64,000 bases of DNA, taken from positions 2,108,001 to 2,172,000 of the forward strand of contig JAHLEZ010000005.1 in NCBI GenBank assembly GCA_020726505.1, given 5' to 3'. The position numbers and the translations under genes are program-made. The notes beneath the pieces were generated by a model, which was not told the origin of the DNA, searched no databases, and saw nothing but the letters and a program-made list of their open reading frames with translations. Shown in pieces: positions 23,443-34,900 of the stretch. Numbering within the stretch: the first letter of the stretch is position 1; every line of letters begins with the position of its first letter. Origin of the DNA: Leptodontidium sp. MPI-SDFR-AT-0119 (taxonomy: Eukaryota > Ascomycota > Leotiomycetes > Helotiales > Leptodontidiaceae).

Positions 23443-23965
23443 CTACATATACGGCATGTTTCCGTTGTTCGAAACCTCTTGATCTTCTATCAACTCACAG
23501 GTTACCCAGTTACTTTCCCGGTTATTCTTTGACAATTTCTCCCTCGTTCCTTTGAAACCTCGCTTTTCAATGTCTTTAGGTAGAAAGTTCTTCGGGAGGG
23601 GATAGGCAGTTTGCTGAATGAACATTAACACCGTCCTGTATGTCAAGTAAACTATTACTTGACTTACTATCTCTGTAAAAGATGACTGCTGTGATTTATA
23701 GCCCTCGGATATATAAGTCGTATATTTGCCATGTTTCCAGACGATCACTACTACTTCGACACCTTCAAATTCCCCTAGCTCATGAGCCTTATTAAGTAAC
23801 GTCTTTTGCTTACTATTGATTCCTTCATTCTCTCTTTTTTCCCTTCGTTTCTGATCGTTGAGTTTGACGTCTGTGTCATTTATAGAAGTCCAGGTGTTTT
23901 GTTCTGTTCCACTTAAGCATGAACCAGCCGAAGGTTGGCTTTTAGTAGTGATAATTCTAGATTTA
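23443..23965 (-). pseudogene. Divergent MADS-box-like coding remnant
   Basis: The minus strand is open from about 23965 and encodes a basic segment (KRREKRENEGINSKQKTLLN), then KAHELGEFEGVEVVVIVWKHGKYTTYIS. This resembles the K-AxEL...VxVxLII...GkxYxY pattern of SRF-type MADS domains as seen in small fungal MADS-like proteins. A possible intron starts after SSFTEI, and the frame ends at 23443 with an acidic tail. No ATG exists at the upstream end of the frame, so the 5' exon is missing, diverged or unresolved. It may be a fragment rather than a working transcription factor. Moderate to low certainty on the family. Confidence 0.35.
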
Positions 23966-25490
23966 TAGTCTGGTCATATGTAGAGGAGCCTGAAATGGCC
24001 CTCTTCAAACCAAGGCGATGAGCCAAATTTGGACAGACCGACCTCGAAACGGTCATCATCATCTAAGAGATGGTTATGCACCACTTAGGCTCCCAAAGCT
24101 TGGAGTGGGTAAACGGTTGAAGCAAATACACCTTCGTGTTTTAGTATTTGGCGCTCGCGAAATCTCCCATTGACCAGTTTCTGAATAGCCTTATCACTGC
24201 ATTCAGAATATTTGATTCCATGTTCAGATCTTATTAATGATAAAAGACTCCCGAAATAAATTGAAGAGTGCCATAGGTCGAAGTTTTGTGAACGATTTCC
24301 TGGCCTTGACTTTTTGTTTCCGTAAGTGCTACTCCCGGAAGCTGCCACTTCCCGGATAAATGCTCAATCAAAGTCAGGTTGGTAATGGATGATCTGAAAG
24401 CAAAGCCCGTACTTCAGGCGACGAAGCCTGGAGGATCTGAAAGCTGCCACCAACTCGAGAAAACGTTGTGTGGGAAGAGGTGTCGTACCCTGGAGCAGAT
24501 ATGTGGCCGCTGTTCGGGGGACTACAGTAGGGGCGACCGCCCGGAAGTGGGAAGCCAGGCGCTGGACAGGGTTTCCGATCCACCACCGCCTCTCACCTGC
24601 ACATCCAAGGCTGATGCATGATAGAGCACAGAGAATTGTATGTTTTTGCTTCCTGTGCTTTTGCTTTTGAGCCCAGTAGATGTACTAGTACATTTACCCT
24701 CCCCCCTCTCTCTGACTTCTCCCATATTACATTAACTTTTATTCCATGAAGCTGGTACCCCATCATCGGATGAATGTTTTTTATTTGCCAAAATTAAGGT
24801 TTATCGTGCACCACTTTTGAAATTATGGGTCTGCCAGCCCCGTCCGCCTTTCGCTTCTGATCGTCCTTTTTATTTCCATGTGAAACACAAAATATTATAG
24901 AAGTAAAGTGATAAGAAGGCCCAGAAGTACGTTTAACTTTGAATTCAACTCAAGTTGAATAACATCGCCTCGAACGAATTTAAAGTGATGGACCAGGCGG
25001 GGTAGAGCAATGGAGTAAGCGGGCTGGCAGTGCGCGGCTGAGGAATTATGTCAGAAGCTAAGGAGAGGATGGGAAACTATTCGAATGAAACTTTATGTTA
25101 ATTTGCTGCGGTCTTGGGCAAAGCTTTTGATAATTTTCTGCGCGAACTCATTTCGTAGTCATTCAACTCAAAGTGGTTGGTAACTTGGTTGGGTTTATTG
25201 AATGTGCTGCCTGGGAACGTGTACTATGATGTCGTTTGGGAGAAATGCATGTAGTCAATGGAATATTGGTCTTTTCACGGAGATCCGGTGTATGGTGATA
25301 GTCAACACCTCCAGGACATTTTGTAGCATTTCAAGAAAAACCGAACAAATCTTCAAAAGCACGAAGCTCCAACGAACACCACAGCACTGTTCCCTATCTC
25401 AAAAACTTAGACCCGAGAAAATTGCTCTTTCAGGTAACTTCGAGGACACTTTAAGGAATAATGCTACAGAACACATTATCGCAGCTATAT
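23966..25490. other. Intergenic region without a recognisable gene
   Basis: About 1.5 kb. Overlapping short ORFs at 24379-24670 on both strands reflect a GC-rich patch and look like chance. Nothing else seen. Confidence 0.35.
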
Positions 25491-27527
25491 TCACTCCCCG
25501 AGATCCAAGGGAAGACTCTCCCAATCTCTCCACCACTCCTTTGTCTTCGGCGGCCAAACAGCCTTGAACGCAGCCACATAAGCCTCCTCTCCGTGCCAGA
25601 AGTCCTCATCGGTCGTCGCACTCGCCATATAGCTCCATTGTTCTTCACCGTCAGCCAAGCAGCCAAAATCTGCCAAGTAGTCCAGCTCGTGAACAGTAAC
25701 CTCACTTAGCCGTTGACTGTCTCTTTTACATACAAACGAGCGATTGAACCATATCAAGGTACTCCTAAAGATGGAGTCGTTCCCAGGATCACCGGGTGTC
25801 ATCTGTCTGAACGGCTGAAGACGAAGATACCTAAGGGTATTTCGTTTACCACCAGCTATCACTTCGAAAATCGATCTCGCGAGCTTCTCGTCTATAGCGC
25901 CATTGCTGAACGCTTCTTGCAAATACACCAACGGGATCTTGCTCGAGTCACGTTCTTCAGCAGCGAGTTGCAGCGGGTGGGGGCCATTGCTTTCTTTGTC
26001 CCAAGACTCGCCGTCTGGCCCGACGCGGAAACCGAGTCTCAGGGCTACATGTTCGAGACGTGGGAACCTACTCAAAGCGCGGTAGATGGCTACCTCATGC
26101 TTGTCTCCACGCGTGCGATTGATCGAGATATCGAGATGCGTGAGGTGCGGGCTGTTTGCTGCCAGTTTTTCTAAGACTGGACCGGAAAACGTGACGAGAA
26201 GACTTTCCCGCCCATCGAGGTCGTACGGTAGACATGAGGATATTTTGAGCGCGCGGAGACCGGGACCATGTTGGCGTGTGATAATGTCGAAGGTCGTGGG
26301 ACCGATGTATCCACTGGCATCTAACCGTTCGAGAGGATTCAAACTCGAGAATAGAAGATTGATATCTGCGTGTTGCGATGATTTAGTCTCGTCGTCGTTA
26401 ATGCAGAATAGGCGTAACTTTTTCAAATACTTTAGATTGCCCTGTGAAGCTATCGTAGTCAAGGCAATCCCATTACCGCGCTCCCACGACATAACGAGGG
26501 AGCTCAAGCGGGAAAAGTCTGTATGGCGAGCCCAGTGCTCGATACCGCCTGGCACATACATTGGGAAAACCAAAGTCTGCAACTTTCCGCGCGAGGACGA
26601 GGACGAGCGAGCTGTGACGCCTTCTAGCTCTTGCGTTGAATCTACCTGTTCGGGAAAGAAGCCTTTCCAATTTGGTCTCCCGAGTGAGACAGTCTGGTCG
26701 AGATCCGAGCCCAGCTCCCTAGACCCCGTCGTTGGAACCATGCATAAGTGTGCGAGATTCGGGGCCCGTCTAGCTACCATTTGTATGACGGCGTCTTGGA
26801 TATAACTCACTTTACCGCCCGGTACGAACGAACTCGCGCGGACGGTGATGCTATACAATGAAGGGAGCGTGTAGAGCGTATAGTCCTGCGTAGAAATGGG
26901 CTCTGGCGCCTCACGCGCTTGAACCAGGCTGGGAAGGTAGAAATCGTAGACATGAAGCCTGATTCCCCTTTCCGCAGTGATAGATAATACACCTGGCGGC
27001 ACATACGAACCCGCCGCCCAAACCAGATCTTGGAGACCGGGAAGTTCACCTATGAAATGGGACAGTGCATCCCAAGATTCGGATTGAGATATCCGAACAC
27101 CGCATACGTCGTAACACATCTCTTCATAAGAGGGTCGGCAAAAATCATGCACCTGAAAGTAATGGCGAGTGTTCCACTCATCGCCTGCCTCTTTATACAG
27201 ATCTTCCTTTTGTCGGTGCCTCCCTGTCTTTCTTGCCATATCTTTGTCTTCCGCTGTCTCGAATTCCGAAATTTTGAGACGGCGAACGTGACGCTGTTGC
27301 CCACCGGCAAGAATATCGTTCCATCGCGTTAGCGCGCTATGCAGGTACTGTGGATATCGGATCTTGAGCTCGATCTGAGAAAACCGCTGCGATTCGGTCG
27401 CTGCATGGCAGCTTTTACTCGTCAAGCAGAATGCTCGTAGGCTCTGTCGCGTTGCTGGTTGATCATCGAGGTATTCAGAGATGCGCTCCAGAATTATCAG
27501 AGGCAGTAGTTCAAGCGGAGACGTCAT
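25491..27527 (-). CDS. F-box/LRR-like protein
   Basis: A single-exon gene of 678 residues. The start is the ATG at 27527; the open frame extends slightly further 5' but only to a GTG. The N-terminal MTSPLELLPLIILERISEYL is an F-box-like motif, followed by RAFCLTSKSCHAAT, the usual second half. The rest is a long, weakly leucine-rich region (for example LERLDASGYIGPTTF, LTHLDISINR, LEHVALRLGF), as in fungal F-box proteins with degenerate LRRs. Such proteins are expected to recruit substrates to SCF ubiquitin ligase through Skp1; the substrate is unknown. The gene has no internal stop and looks intact. Long ORFs on the opposite strand here are shadows. Confidence 0.75.
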   Translation of the reverse strand: MTSPLELLPLIILERISEYLDDQPATRQSLRAFCLTSKSCHAATESQRFSQIELKIRYPQYLHSALTRWNDILAGGQQRHVRRLKISEFETAEDKDMARKTGRHRQKEDLYKEAGDEWNTRHYFQVHDFCRPSYEEMCYDVCGVRISQSESWDALSHFIGELPGLQDLVWAAGSYVPPGVLSITAERGIRLHVYDFYLPSLVQAREAPEPISTQDYTLYTLPSLYSITVRASSFVPGGKVSYIQDAVIQMVARRAPNLAHLCMVPTTGSRELGSDLDQTVSLGRPNWKGFFPEQVDSTQELEGVTARSSSSSRGKLQTLVFPMYVPGGIEHWARHTDFSRLSSLVMSWERGNGIALTTIASQGNLKYLKKLRLFCINDDETKSSQHADINLLFSSLNPLERLDASGYIGPTTFDIITRQHGPGLRALKISSCLPYDLDGRESLLVTFSGPVLEKLAANSPHLTHLDISINRTRGDKHEVAIYRALSRFPRLEHVALRLGFRVGPDGESWDKESNGPHPLQLAAEERDSSKIPLVYLQEAFSNGAIDEKLARSIFEVIAGGKRNTLRYLRLQPFRQMTPGDPGNDSIFRSTLIWFNRSFVCKRDSQRLSEVTVHELDYLADFGCLADGEEQWSYMASATTDEDFWHGEEAYVAAFKAVWPPKTKEWWRDWESLPLDLGE

Positions 27528-28120
27528 TCTGATATGATATGAGGTGTCTAAGATGGTTGATTGTTTGCCGTGATAAAGTTTCACAATTTAGAGAAGAGGG
27601 GAGAAGGGGAGGAGGGGCGTGTGTGAAAAGTTTCGATACTGTATCCCAGAACAAACATACCTAGCGCCGCACTAGCGTCCCCTGGACTGAGCAAAAGTCC
27701 TCGGGGTTCAGCAGAAGGACTGGAAATTTACACAGCACTTCTTCGACGAAATCTAGTATTCTACAATTTGGAGAGCAGATTCTACTCGAAGAACCCAAAT
27801 TAGGTAGAAAAAGACAGGCAATCCTAAGAATATTTGCAAGTCCTATCGTGCATTTGTTGTTTATATTCACGCCATCGCCGCGTTCTAGCTGAAAGGGAGC
27901 TATTATTATACATATCTTCGAAAGAACGCTTCATTCCCAAATGAGACCAACATGCCACCAAAAAAGAAAAACAATCACAATTTCTTATAATAAGTTATAT
28001 GCTTATTTAAAAGCCTCCATACTTTGTTGCCATTCCCATCGCTGTTAGGATTATATTAGAATATAATTGCCCTACGGTACCCCTAACCGATCATTGCCTT
28101 CTCGGCGGGGATGTCTTTGT
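27528..28120. other. Intergenic, transition into an AT-rich island
   Basis: The promoter side of the F-box gene, then increasingly AT-rich sequence. No feature seen. Confidence 0.3.
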
Positions 28121-28537
28121 TTAGGGGTTGTAAAGTAATATCGTGATTTTTGCTTTGGCCCCTATAGCTTGGCTAATTGCGTTATGTACCTCGCTACCTT
28201 TTTTTCTATATCGCTGTAAATACTTCAGATTTTGCTTCAAATACTTCCTATTTGCCTTGTATTTGGTATCCCCCGTGATGGGGGTATAGATGAAGACCTC
28301 GGTCTGGTTTGAGCGCCGTTTAAACAGATTTGGGTCAATTGCTGGCCCAAGTGGCGGCTCGTAGTTCGCAGACCCGTTTAGGACAGCCTCGCGGATGTCC
28401 ACTGTCTCGCCTCGCAGAAACATGAGAACACGCTGTTTAAAAGCCGGGTCGCTTGGGAGGTCGCTGTTTTTCATGTTGTTGGGATACTTGGGGAGGATAG
28501 GCTTTAAATATTTACCGTTTGAGTACGATTCCCACAA
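28121..28537 (-). CDS. Orphan ORF in AT-rich sequence, possible mobile-element fragment
   Basis: The minus strand is open for 138 codons in an otherwise stop-rich AT region; the first ATG is at 28475. The product is Lys/Asn/Pro-rich with a basic stretch (KANRKYLKQNLKYLQRYRKK) and YTPITGDTKYK. I do not recognise a family. Upstream reading continues past the ATG, so this may be the last exon of a longer gene or a fragment of an unidentified mobile element. Confidence 0.3.
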   Translation of the reverse strand: MWESYSNGKYLKPILPKYPNNMKNSDLPSDPAFKQRVLMFLRGETVDIREAVLNGSANYEPPLGPAIDPNLFKRRSNQTEVFIYTPITGDTKYKANRKYLKQNLKYLQRYRKKGSEVHNAISQAIGAKAKITILLYNP

Positions 28538-30003
28538 ATGCGTCTACATTACACCAAGGGAACAGTATTAATTTTGCCGTAAACAAATGATGAGCAGGAG
28601 TGCCATTAAAGGGATTGTTAACATATCATCTACACGACTCTCTTAGAAATTATTACTATTTGAAATTTCGAAGTGGTTAAAAGGGAAAATCTTCAACAAT
28701 CGGTACTTCTTCTACTTACCACAGTACATCCATACATGTGAGTAAACACAATTTGAAATAGTTAGTTACCAAATGTTTCCTGGTTGCTAACCACTGTTAT
28801 ACTATTTATAAAATAATAAAGGTTAGTGATAGATTTGTAAAGCCAAGTATGTTCTCAGACGTACCATCCACAGCTAATCCTCGGATCGTACTAAAGTACG
28901 GGACATTGCTAGTAATCACTGCTCTTATACATACGCCCATTTCTTCTTTGTCCGGTTTAGGTCCCTTTGAATTGTAGCTACTGAAAACTTACGAGCCTGT
29001 AACCATTTCAAAGAGTTTCTTTCCTAGCTTTTAAGCGTCTTCTTGAGAAATTAAATCGTTGTTGTACAAGCTCGGTTCTCCCAACTGCCGTTTCGAAAAG
29101 CCTCCAAGGCCACAAGATCCTCTTCCATAAGAGTCTAAGTTACACGATGGATAGCATCGAGATGGTATGCCACCGTTCTCCTGGCGACTGAGGATGGGTT
29201 GTATAGCTGCCGGGTTTGCATAGCCGCTTGCGAGAAAGTCTAGTTAGTTTGTGGTGGATCTTGATGTTTTTAGAGAAGAGAGTATGCCTACCTAGATTCA
29301 TAAGAATACTTACCTTCTAATGATATAGCAAGATAAACTGCGAATAACAAAAGTAAGAATAGTCTTATAGATTTCATGTCGATCTCGATGAGCTAGAAAC
29401 GATATTTCTTGGAGTTGAATGATTAAGACTGATATGCAAAACTAAGGCGGAATAGATAAGCTTTAAGACTTATGAAATAATTATTAGAAAGGATTTAGTA
29501 ATGAAGCCACTTTAGTATTATTAGTTTATTTAACGTAGCATTATTTTCCGAGAATGAAAAACTAATCTTAGCTAAAGGAAACGTATATCGGCAACCCTAA
29601 TAAGAACGGAGAGCGACGAGTTAAGAAGGTGATTTTGTTGGGCGTAGTCGTACTTACGATCTTTTTTATTTCTTGGTTTTGTATTCCCCAAGACTTTTGC
29701 CCATCGCGGAGTAGGGATTGTGACTACTTAAAGAGCTGATAAAGGGCCCTTACGCTACTCTGCCACTTTTTTATTTCGTCTCAAGGGGTAATCTTCTCCG
29801 TGGGCTAGCCGACAATCCAGGGTTGGGCTAAACGGGCGCTTAGCTGACTCTGCAGCTCAAGGGAACGAGACAAAATTAGCTTTTCAGTGTTTAGTCCGAA
29901 GTAAGGTAGCCTCTCTAGTCTTCCGGAGCCGATCCTGGTTCGATTGTTGGTCCGATGGCTCCGGCCACGAAAGAATTAACATAATGACTTTACCGCGGGA
30001 ACG
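28538..30003. other. AT-rich, RIP-like non-coding sequence
   Basis: About 1.5 kb with many stops in all frames and abundant TA dinucleotides. No gene or clear repeat pair was identified by eye. Confidence 0.4.
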
Positions 30004-30255
30004 TACGGAGGTACAGCGGTTATCTTTTACCCCCTGTTTTCCTTAGCATTGTTTATGTCCCTTGTAATCGCAACCACAACAACCAGAAAAGCCTACAAAA
30101 ATTGCACCGTTATAATCCCCCTAGCTTAGGGAGTATAGGGATGCTTTTTTTATTTGATTTGCACCTCTATTGAAGAAGTTGTGTTATGTTGAAGTTGGCT
30201 GTTCTGGGGGACCCCCTGTCGACCGGGGGTAAAAGATGACCGCTGTACCTCCGTA
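30004..30255. mobile_element. MITE-like element with 30-bp terminal inverted repeats
   Basis: The left end at 30004 reads TACGGAGGTACAGCGGT followed by ATCTTTTACCCCC with one mismatch. The right end (about 30225-30255) is its reverse complement and ends in CCGTA. The TA at each end fits a Tc1/mariner-type TA target duplication. At about 252 bp it has no coding capacity. It lies 70 bp from a full-length Tc1/mariner element but has different ends, so that element is not its obvious parent. Confidence 0.75.
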
Positions 30256-30325
30256 CTATGCCGTTAAGGTTATCTGAAGTGGAACGCGCTAGTCGTTTAG
30301 TTCATTTCGGCTATGCAGGGGAAAG

Positions 30326-31579
30326 TACGAAAGGGGGTTGACAGTGGGTCTCGCCACCCCCCTTGTTTTCTGCCGTATTCTATAGCTATTTACAGTAATA
30401 ATCTACCATCCTAAAGGTCCTCCTTTCCTTAATCTGACCTTTTCTAGCCTCTGAGGTATAGTATCAACGAATCTATTGATTATTTCAATAGATATCTCAT
30501 TGTCCCAAATATCTATTATAGCCTTCTTCAAGTCCTTAAGAGCCCAACCACCGTGAGGATTTCTATTCCTTAGCTTTTGCTTTAAAATCCTCCAAATATT
30601 CTCAATTAGATTAAGGTCTAGCGAGCAAGGAGGCCAATCAATTGAGAATATATAGCATTCTAAGCGTACAGCATTACAAAGCCCGTGGTTTTGCTTTGTA
30701 TCGGTCTTCCTATGAACCCCACTGTTGTCCTTTACGCAAAAGAAGTCTCCTGGTTGCTTAAATATCTCTTTTAACGGGCCCCTCAAGATTTGATTTGTAT
30801 ACTTCTTTTAAGTAAACCCTTTGCCTTCTCCTTCGTACGAGCAAAAGTAAATTTTTGATTTATATCTATACCTAATTACTGCCCACGCCATTACTGATTT
30901 ATAACCTGAGTAAAACGTAAATTAGATACAATCAAGTCGTCGCCTTTCCCCTCGTTTACGAAGAAGTTTTCGTCTACGAAGAATATCCGTACGAGTAATT
31001 GTTTCGTCTGTAAACCTTCCTCGTCGCCAGTATTCTTTCGTTCGGTCCCAATTAGCAATAGCAAAGCTCCAACGCTTAAGCTTATTCGCTTTTGATATAA
31101 AAGGCTTGCAATCAGGAACATAATAATGATAACCGTGTCGTTCAAAGGCTCAAAGGAGAGTAATATCTGCGCAATCGAGGTGGAATTGCTCACGGATTTG
31201 TTATAAAGAAAGAGTTCGGCGATCGTAGTGGCCTGTAAACCACTCAATTATCTCTTGAATTTGCTCGTCTGAGATCTTTGGAGAAGCGCCAGGAGGCTTT
31301 GCTAATCGGTCGGGTTTATTAATAAAATATCGTGCTAAAGAACGAGGGATATTAAGCTTGCGAGCAGCTCCTTTGACTAAGTAGCCTTTAGCTAAGAGGG
31401 TTTTGAATCGCACACGAGTTGGGGTTTCATGTGTCCAAGGCATTTTGACGATGTTTCCTCAATACAAATCAGTAAGGAACAGTCATTAAATTAATGGCGG
31501 AGGCATAGGTTCTACGAGCTTCGATGATGCTCACCGCCTTACAAGGGGGGGCGAGACCCACTGTCAACCCCCTTTCGTA
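30326..31579 (-). mobile_element. Tc1/mariner-type transposon with ~37-bp terminal inverted repeats
   Basis: The left end at 30328 begins CGAAAGGGGGTTGACAGTGG and continues GTCTCGCC plus a C run and CTTGT. The right end, ending at 31577, is its near-perfect reverse complement over about 37 bp, differing only at the C run. TA flanks both sides (30326-30327 and 31578-31579), as expected for the TA target duplication. The element is about 1,250 bp and carries one transposase frame on the minus strand, now broken. Confidence 0.88.
30403..31443 (-). pseudogene. Tc1/mariner transposase, broken by stop codons
   Basis: The frame starts at the ATG at 31443 with MPWTHETPTRVRFKTLL and a helix-turn-helix region (GAARKLNIPRSLARYF). 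The middle has GRFTDET, likely the first catalytic Asp. The end has VKDNSGVHRK and DWPPCSLDLNLIENIWRILK, the second Asp and third acidic region of the DDE/D triad. In-frame stops interrupt it at about 31200 (TAA), 30915 (TAA) and 30810 (TAA). All are TAA, which fits CAA-to-TAA RIP-type changes, though the ancestral codons are not known. No intron is needed. Not functional as it stands. Confidence 0.8.
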
Positions 31580-31582
31580 CCC

Positions 31583-31820
31583 AGGTACCTTCGTGCATAA
31601 ATTCAATCCAGGATAAACGCAAGAGTCTTCATGTTGCAGAGATCTTGTATCTTCAGGCCGCTATCAGCCGTAATGCACCCTCCATTCAATCTCCTCAAAC
31701 TATAGCGGCGGACATCGTGCTTCTTCGGGTCACATAGCAAAGTCGCAGATGTTAGGCAGGTGCATATAATGATCTTCAAATGAAGAAATCCCAAATAGAG
31801 AGATGGCCCATGAAATATAA
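31583..31820 (-). pseudogene. Coding remnant, possibly an LRR/F-box fragment
   Basis: The minus strand has an open stretch ending in LRRLNGGCITADSGLKIQDLCNMKTLAFILD, directly next to the mariner element's right end. It has the feel of a leucine-rich segment from a fungal F-box protein but is too short to be sure. The transposon may have landed in or beside an older gene. Confidence 0.25.
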
Positions 31821-31948
31821 AAATCCCGTGCTTACAAGCTCCCCAATGTACAAAGGCTACGGACCATTACCAGGCCATTCTCTATGATTAAAGTCTAAAT
31901 AAACCATCGAGCCTCCACAGACTTGGAAGTTTACTCAATAATCGCAAA

Positions 31949-34900
31949 ATGTTGCTTTACTCTCGCAGTTCTGCGTGGAAAACTTGCTTCTTGCCTTTAT
32001 TTGCTTTATTAACATTTTCGATATTTTCTCTATCGATTTCAGCTTCGTCAACATACGATTCGTTTTCCGCTGCATCTTACTACCCTCCACTATACTAGAA
32101 CACGGCTGATTATAGTTACTAGGGCATTTACTAAGACATCAGCTAATTGGTAATTTATGATCAAGCTATCTTCTTAGATTTGAACCTTAATTATAGACTC
32201 GAGTCAGCGTCGATTTTAACCCCTATACGTACTTGCTTATTGCAAAACGATTTCAAACCCCTCGTTAAGAGGTAGTCTTTCTTATTCGGTTTTAGCAATA
32301 TTACTAATACCATCTTATTCGACGCTAATTCCAAGACACAGGACCTCTAAATAATTCGATGGGCCGAATAAGACGCAAGTACCAACGATCTTGCTATCTT
32401 GAACGTATTACTAGCACTTATCTAAGCTATGGCATCCAGGGGAAACTCAGGCCTAAGCATATTCTTCGTAATGTTAGAGAACGTTAAAGTAGGCGTTTAC
32501 GTAGGATCCCAGATCGACAATTTAGGCTTCGCATTAGTTATTTGGCAATTTGTAACTTAGGAAGCTAATCGTTAGAATTCCCAAACTATAATTGCTACCC
32601 AGCTTTGTGGTACAGACTCGCTTGGCTCTCAAATATTAGGCATTTTCGTCGAAGGGATAGGTCGCTTAGAAAACGTTAAAGCTGCACTTAGTGGTTAAAA
32701 CAATGTAACTTGCCTCAAGTCCAGCGGTGGGCAAACTAAGGTTTGGCTTGTGGTTGCTATAAAGATGGTACTTAAAAAGACTATCGCTATTGGCTCGAAG
32801 GATAATAGTGTCCTGGGGAATATGCCTAACACTAGTAATAAGAGGAGTCGTATTAATAAGCGAGCTACGTGCAAATATATCTAAGCAGTCTTTGGGGATA
32901 GTTGTTTCTTAGTTACTGCTAGGTGTGCCGTTACATAAGCGCAGTTGATCTTATACAATAACGACGCTAACTTCTATAGTATCCTTAAAGTGGGACAATA
33001 TGTTTATTATTTAGCAGGCACGTTACCGGACTTTACCCCCCAACCAAATACTAATAGCACATGCAAATTTTACACTATTAAAAGCGGCGATTATTATGTA
33101 ACTATCGCAGCTGCTAATACTCTGACTATTATTGATATTAAGAGTCGTAACAAGAATACTTGGAAGTGGATTAGTTATAGCTATCTTCTCGTTGGGGCCA
33201 AGATTTGCCTTTCATCGGGGTCGCTACCTATGCTAGGAGCCGTTGCAAATTCGGCTTGTGGCCCAATGGTCCTAGGAACCGCACGTCCGGCTAATATGTC
33301 AACTTTGATAAAGTTGAACCCTTGTCCCCTAAATGTATGTTATAACGTTTGGGGGTAATGTGGCATAACTAAAGACTTTTGTGTGCCTAGTCCCGCTAAT
33401 ATTGAAGCTCTTAGAACTTCAAAGCCGGGGATTAATAATTATATTTCTAAGTGTAACATAGAGATTATAAATAACGCTTCCCCACCAGCTAGTTTTATAA
33501 AGATCGGGTATTAGGAGGCATGAAATAGCGAAAGGCCGTGCTTGCATGAAGGTAAGTGGCACTAAACTATCTCTTTATCCATTCTCAAACATTACTACCC
33601 ATAGCAAAGCTTTTTATTTGTATTAGGTTTATCTCTATGAAATTATTATGCAAAGATCTTCTAAGTTTAAGATGAATATTTACTAATTTTCCTGATTATA
33701 GGCTAGTCAAATTAATATATTAAAGTATACTCATCTTGTAAGTTGGATATCTTAGTTAAAGTTTTGCCTGTCGGATTTGGAACTCTGAGCTAATCCTTTC
33801 AAGTACTTCGCCTTTGCTTCCATCACGCCTGCATTTAAAGTGAGCGTTGGGAATCTTACTAGTCCGTTCGCCGATTTCAAGGCGCTTAATAATCGTTTTA
33901 TTCGGCGGGTGGTTTTTCTTAACAAACTATGATGCTTTTCCGATTTTCCGCGCAGGTGTGATAGTAGCTTAGCGTCAGGCGGTGGCTACTAAAGTTGTTG
34001 CATTTGTTAATACTCATGGTTTAGACAGCGTCGATTTTGATTGGGAATACCCTAGTGCACCTGATATACCGGGCATCCCACCAGGAAGCCCAGAAGATGG
34101 ACCTAATTACCTAGCTTTCCTAAAGCTTGTTAAAGCGGTACTCCTAGTAAGTAAGACAATTAAACTTGTAGCTCTTACGTCCTATTAGTATCTAAAAGGC
34201 TTCCCTATTGCTAAGATGTTTAGAGTGGTAGATTACATCGTTTATATGACCTATGATCTTCATGGATAGTGGAATTTTGGCAATGCTTGGTCTAAGTTTC
34301 CTTTATCATTTTTCTCGACCAAATTCTTTGGAACCTACTTGCTTACACACGTTCTTTTGCTAGTGACGGCTGCCCGGCAGGCAATTGCTTGCGATCACAC
34401 GTTAATATAACGGAAATGAAAGGCGCAATGGCTATAATAACCCACGCTAGCGTACAAGCAAGTAAGGTTATTGTCGGTATAGCGCTTTAAAAAACGGTCT
34501 TTCAAGATGACTACGCCTAGATGCTACGGACAAGACTGTACCTACACTGGTAAAGAGTCGGGAGCATCCCCAGGAAGGTGTACCGGAATAGCCGACTACA
34601 TTTCGAACTTTGAAATTCGAGATATTATCGAAAATGCTGCTGGTGTTCAACAGCACGCAAATGACGAGGGCGATATTCTCGTCTATAACAGCGTACAATG
34701 GGTATCTTAGATAACAAGAGACAGGTACGACAGTCGAATTGCGTGGGTAAAGAGTCTAAATTTTGGTGGTACAGTGGATTGGGCGATTGACTTGGATGCT
34801 GACTACGGCTCGAACGACGCTCCCGGTCAAGGCAATACAGGTTCTAATTTTGTTTACATCAGTCCTAACATCTACAGTACACCCAAGCAAATCCCGTTAT

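Noticed and set aside
24379..24725. Overlapping ORFs on both strands
   Set aside because: A GC-rich patch that is open in several frames; none of the products looks protein-like.
25713..27332. Long plus-strand ORFs opposite the F-box gene
   Set aside because: Shadows of the minus-strand gene, which has the F-box and consistent composition.
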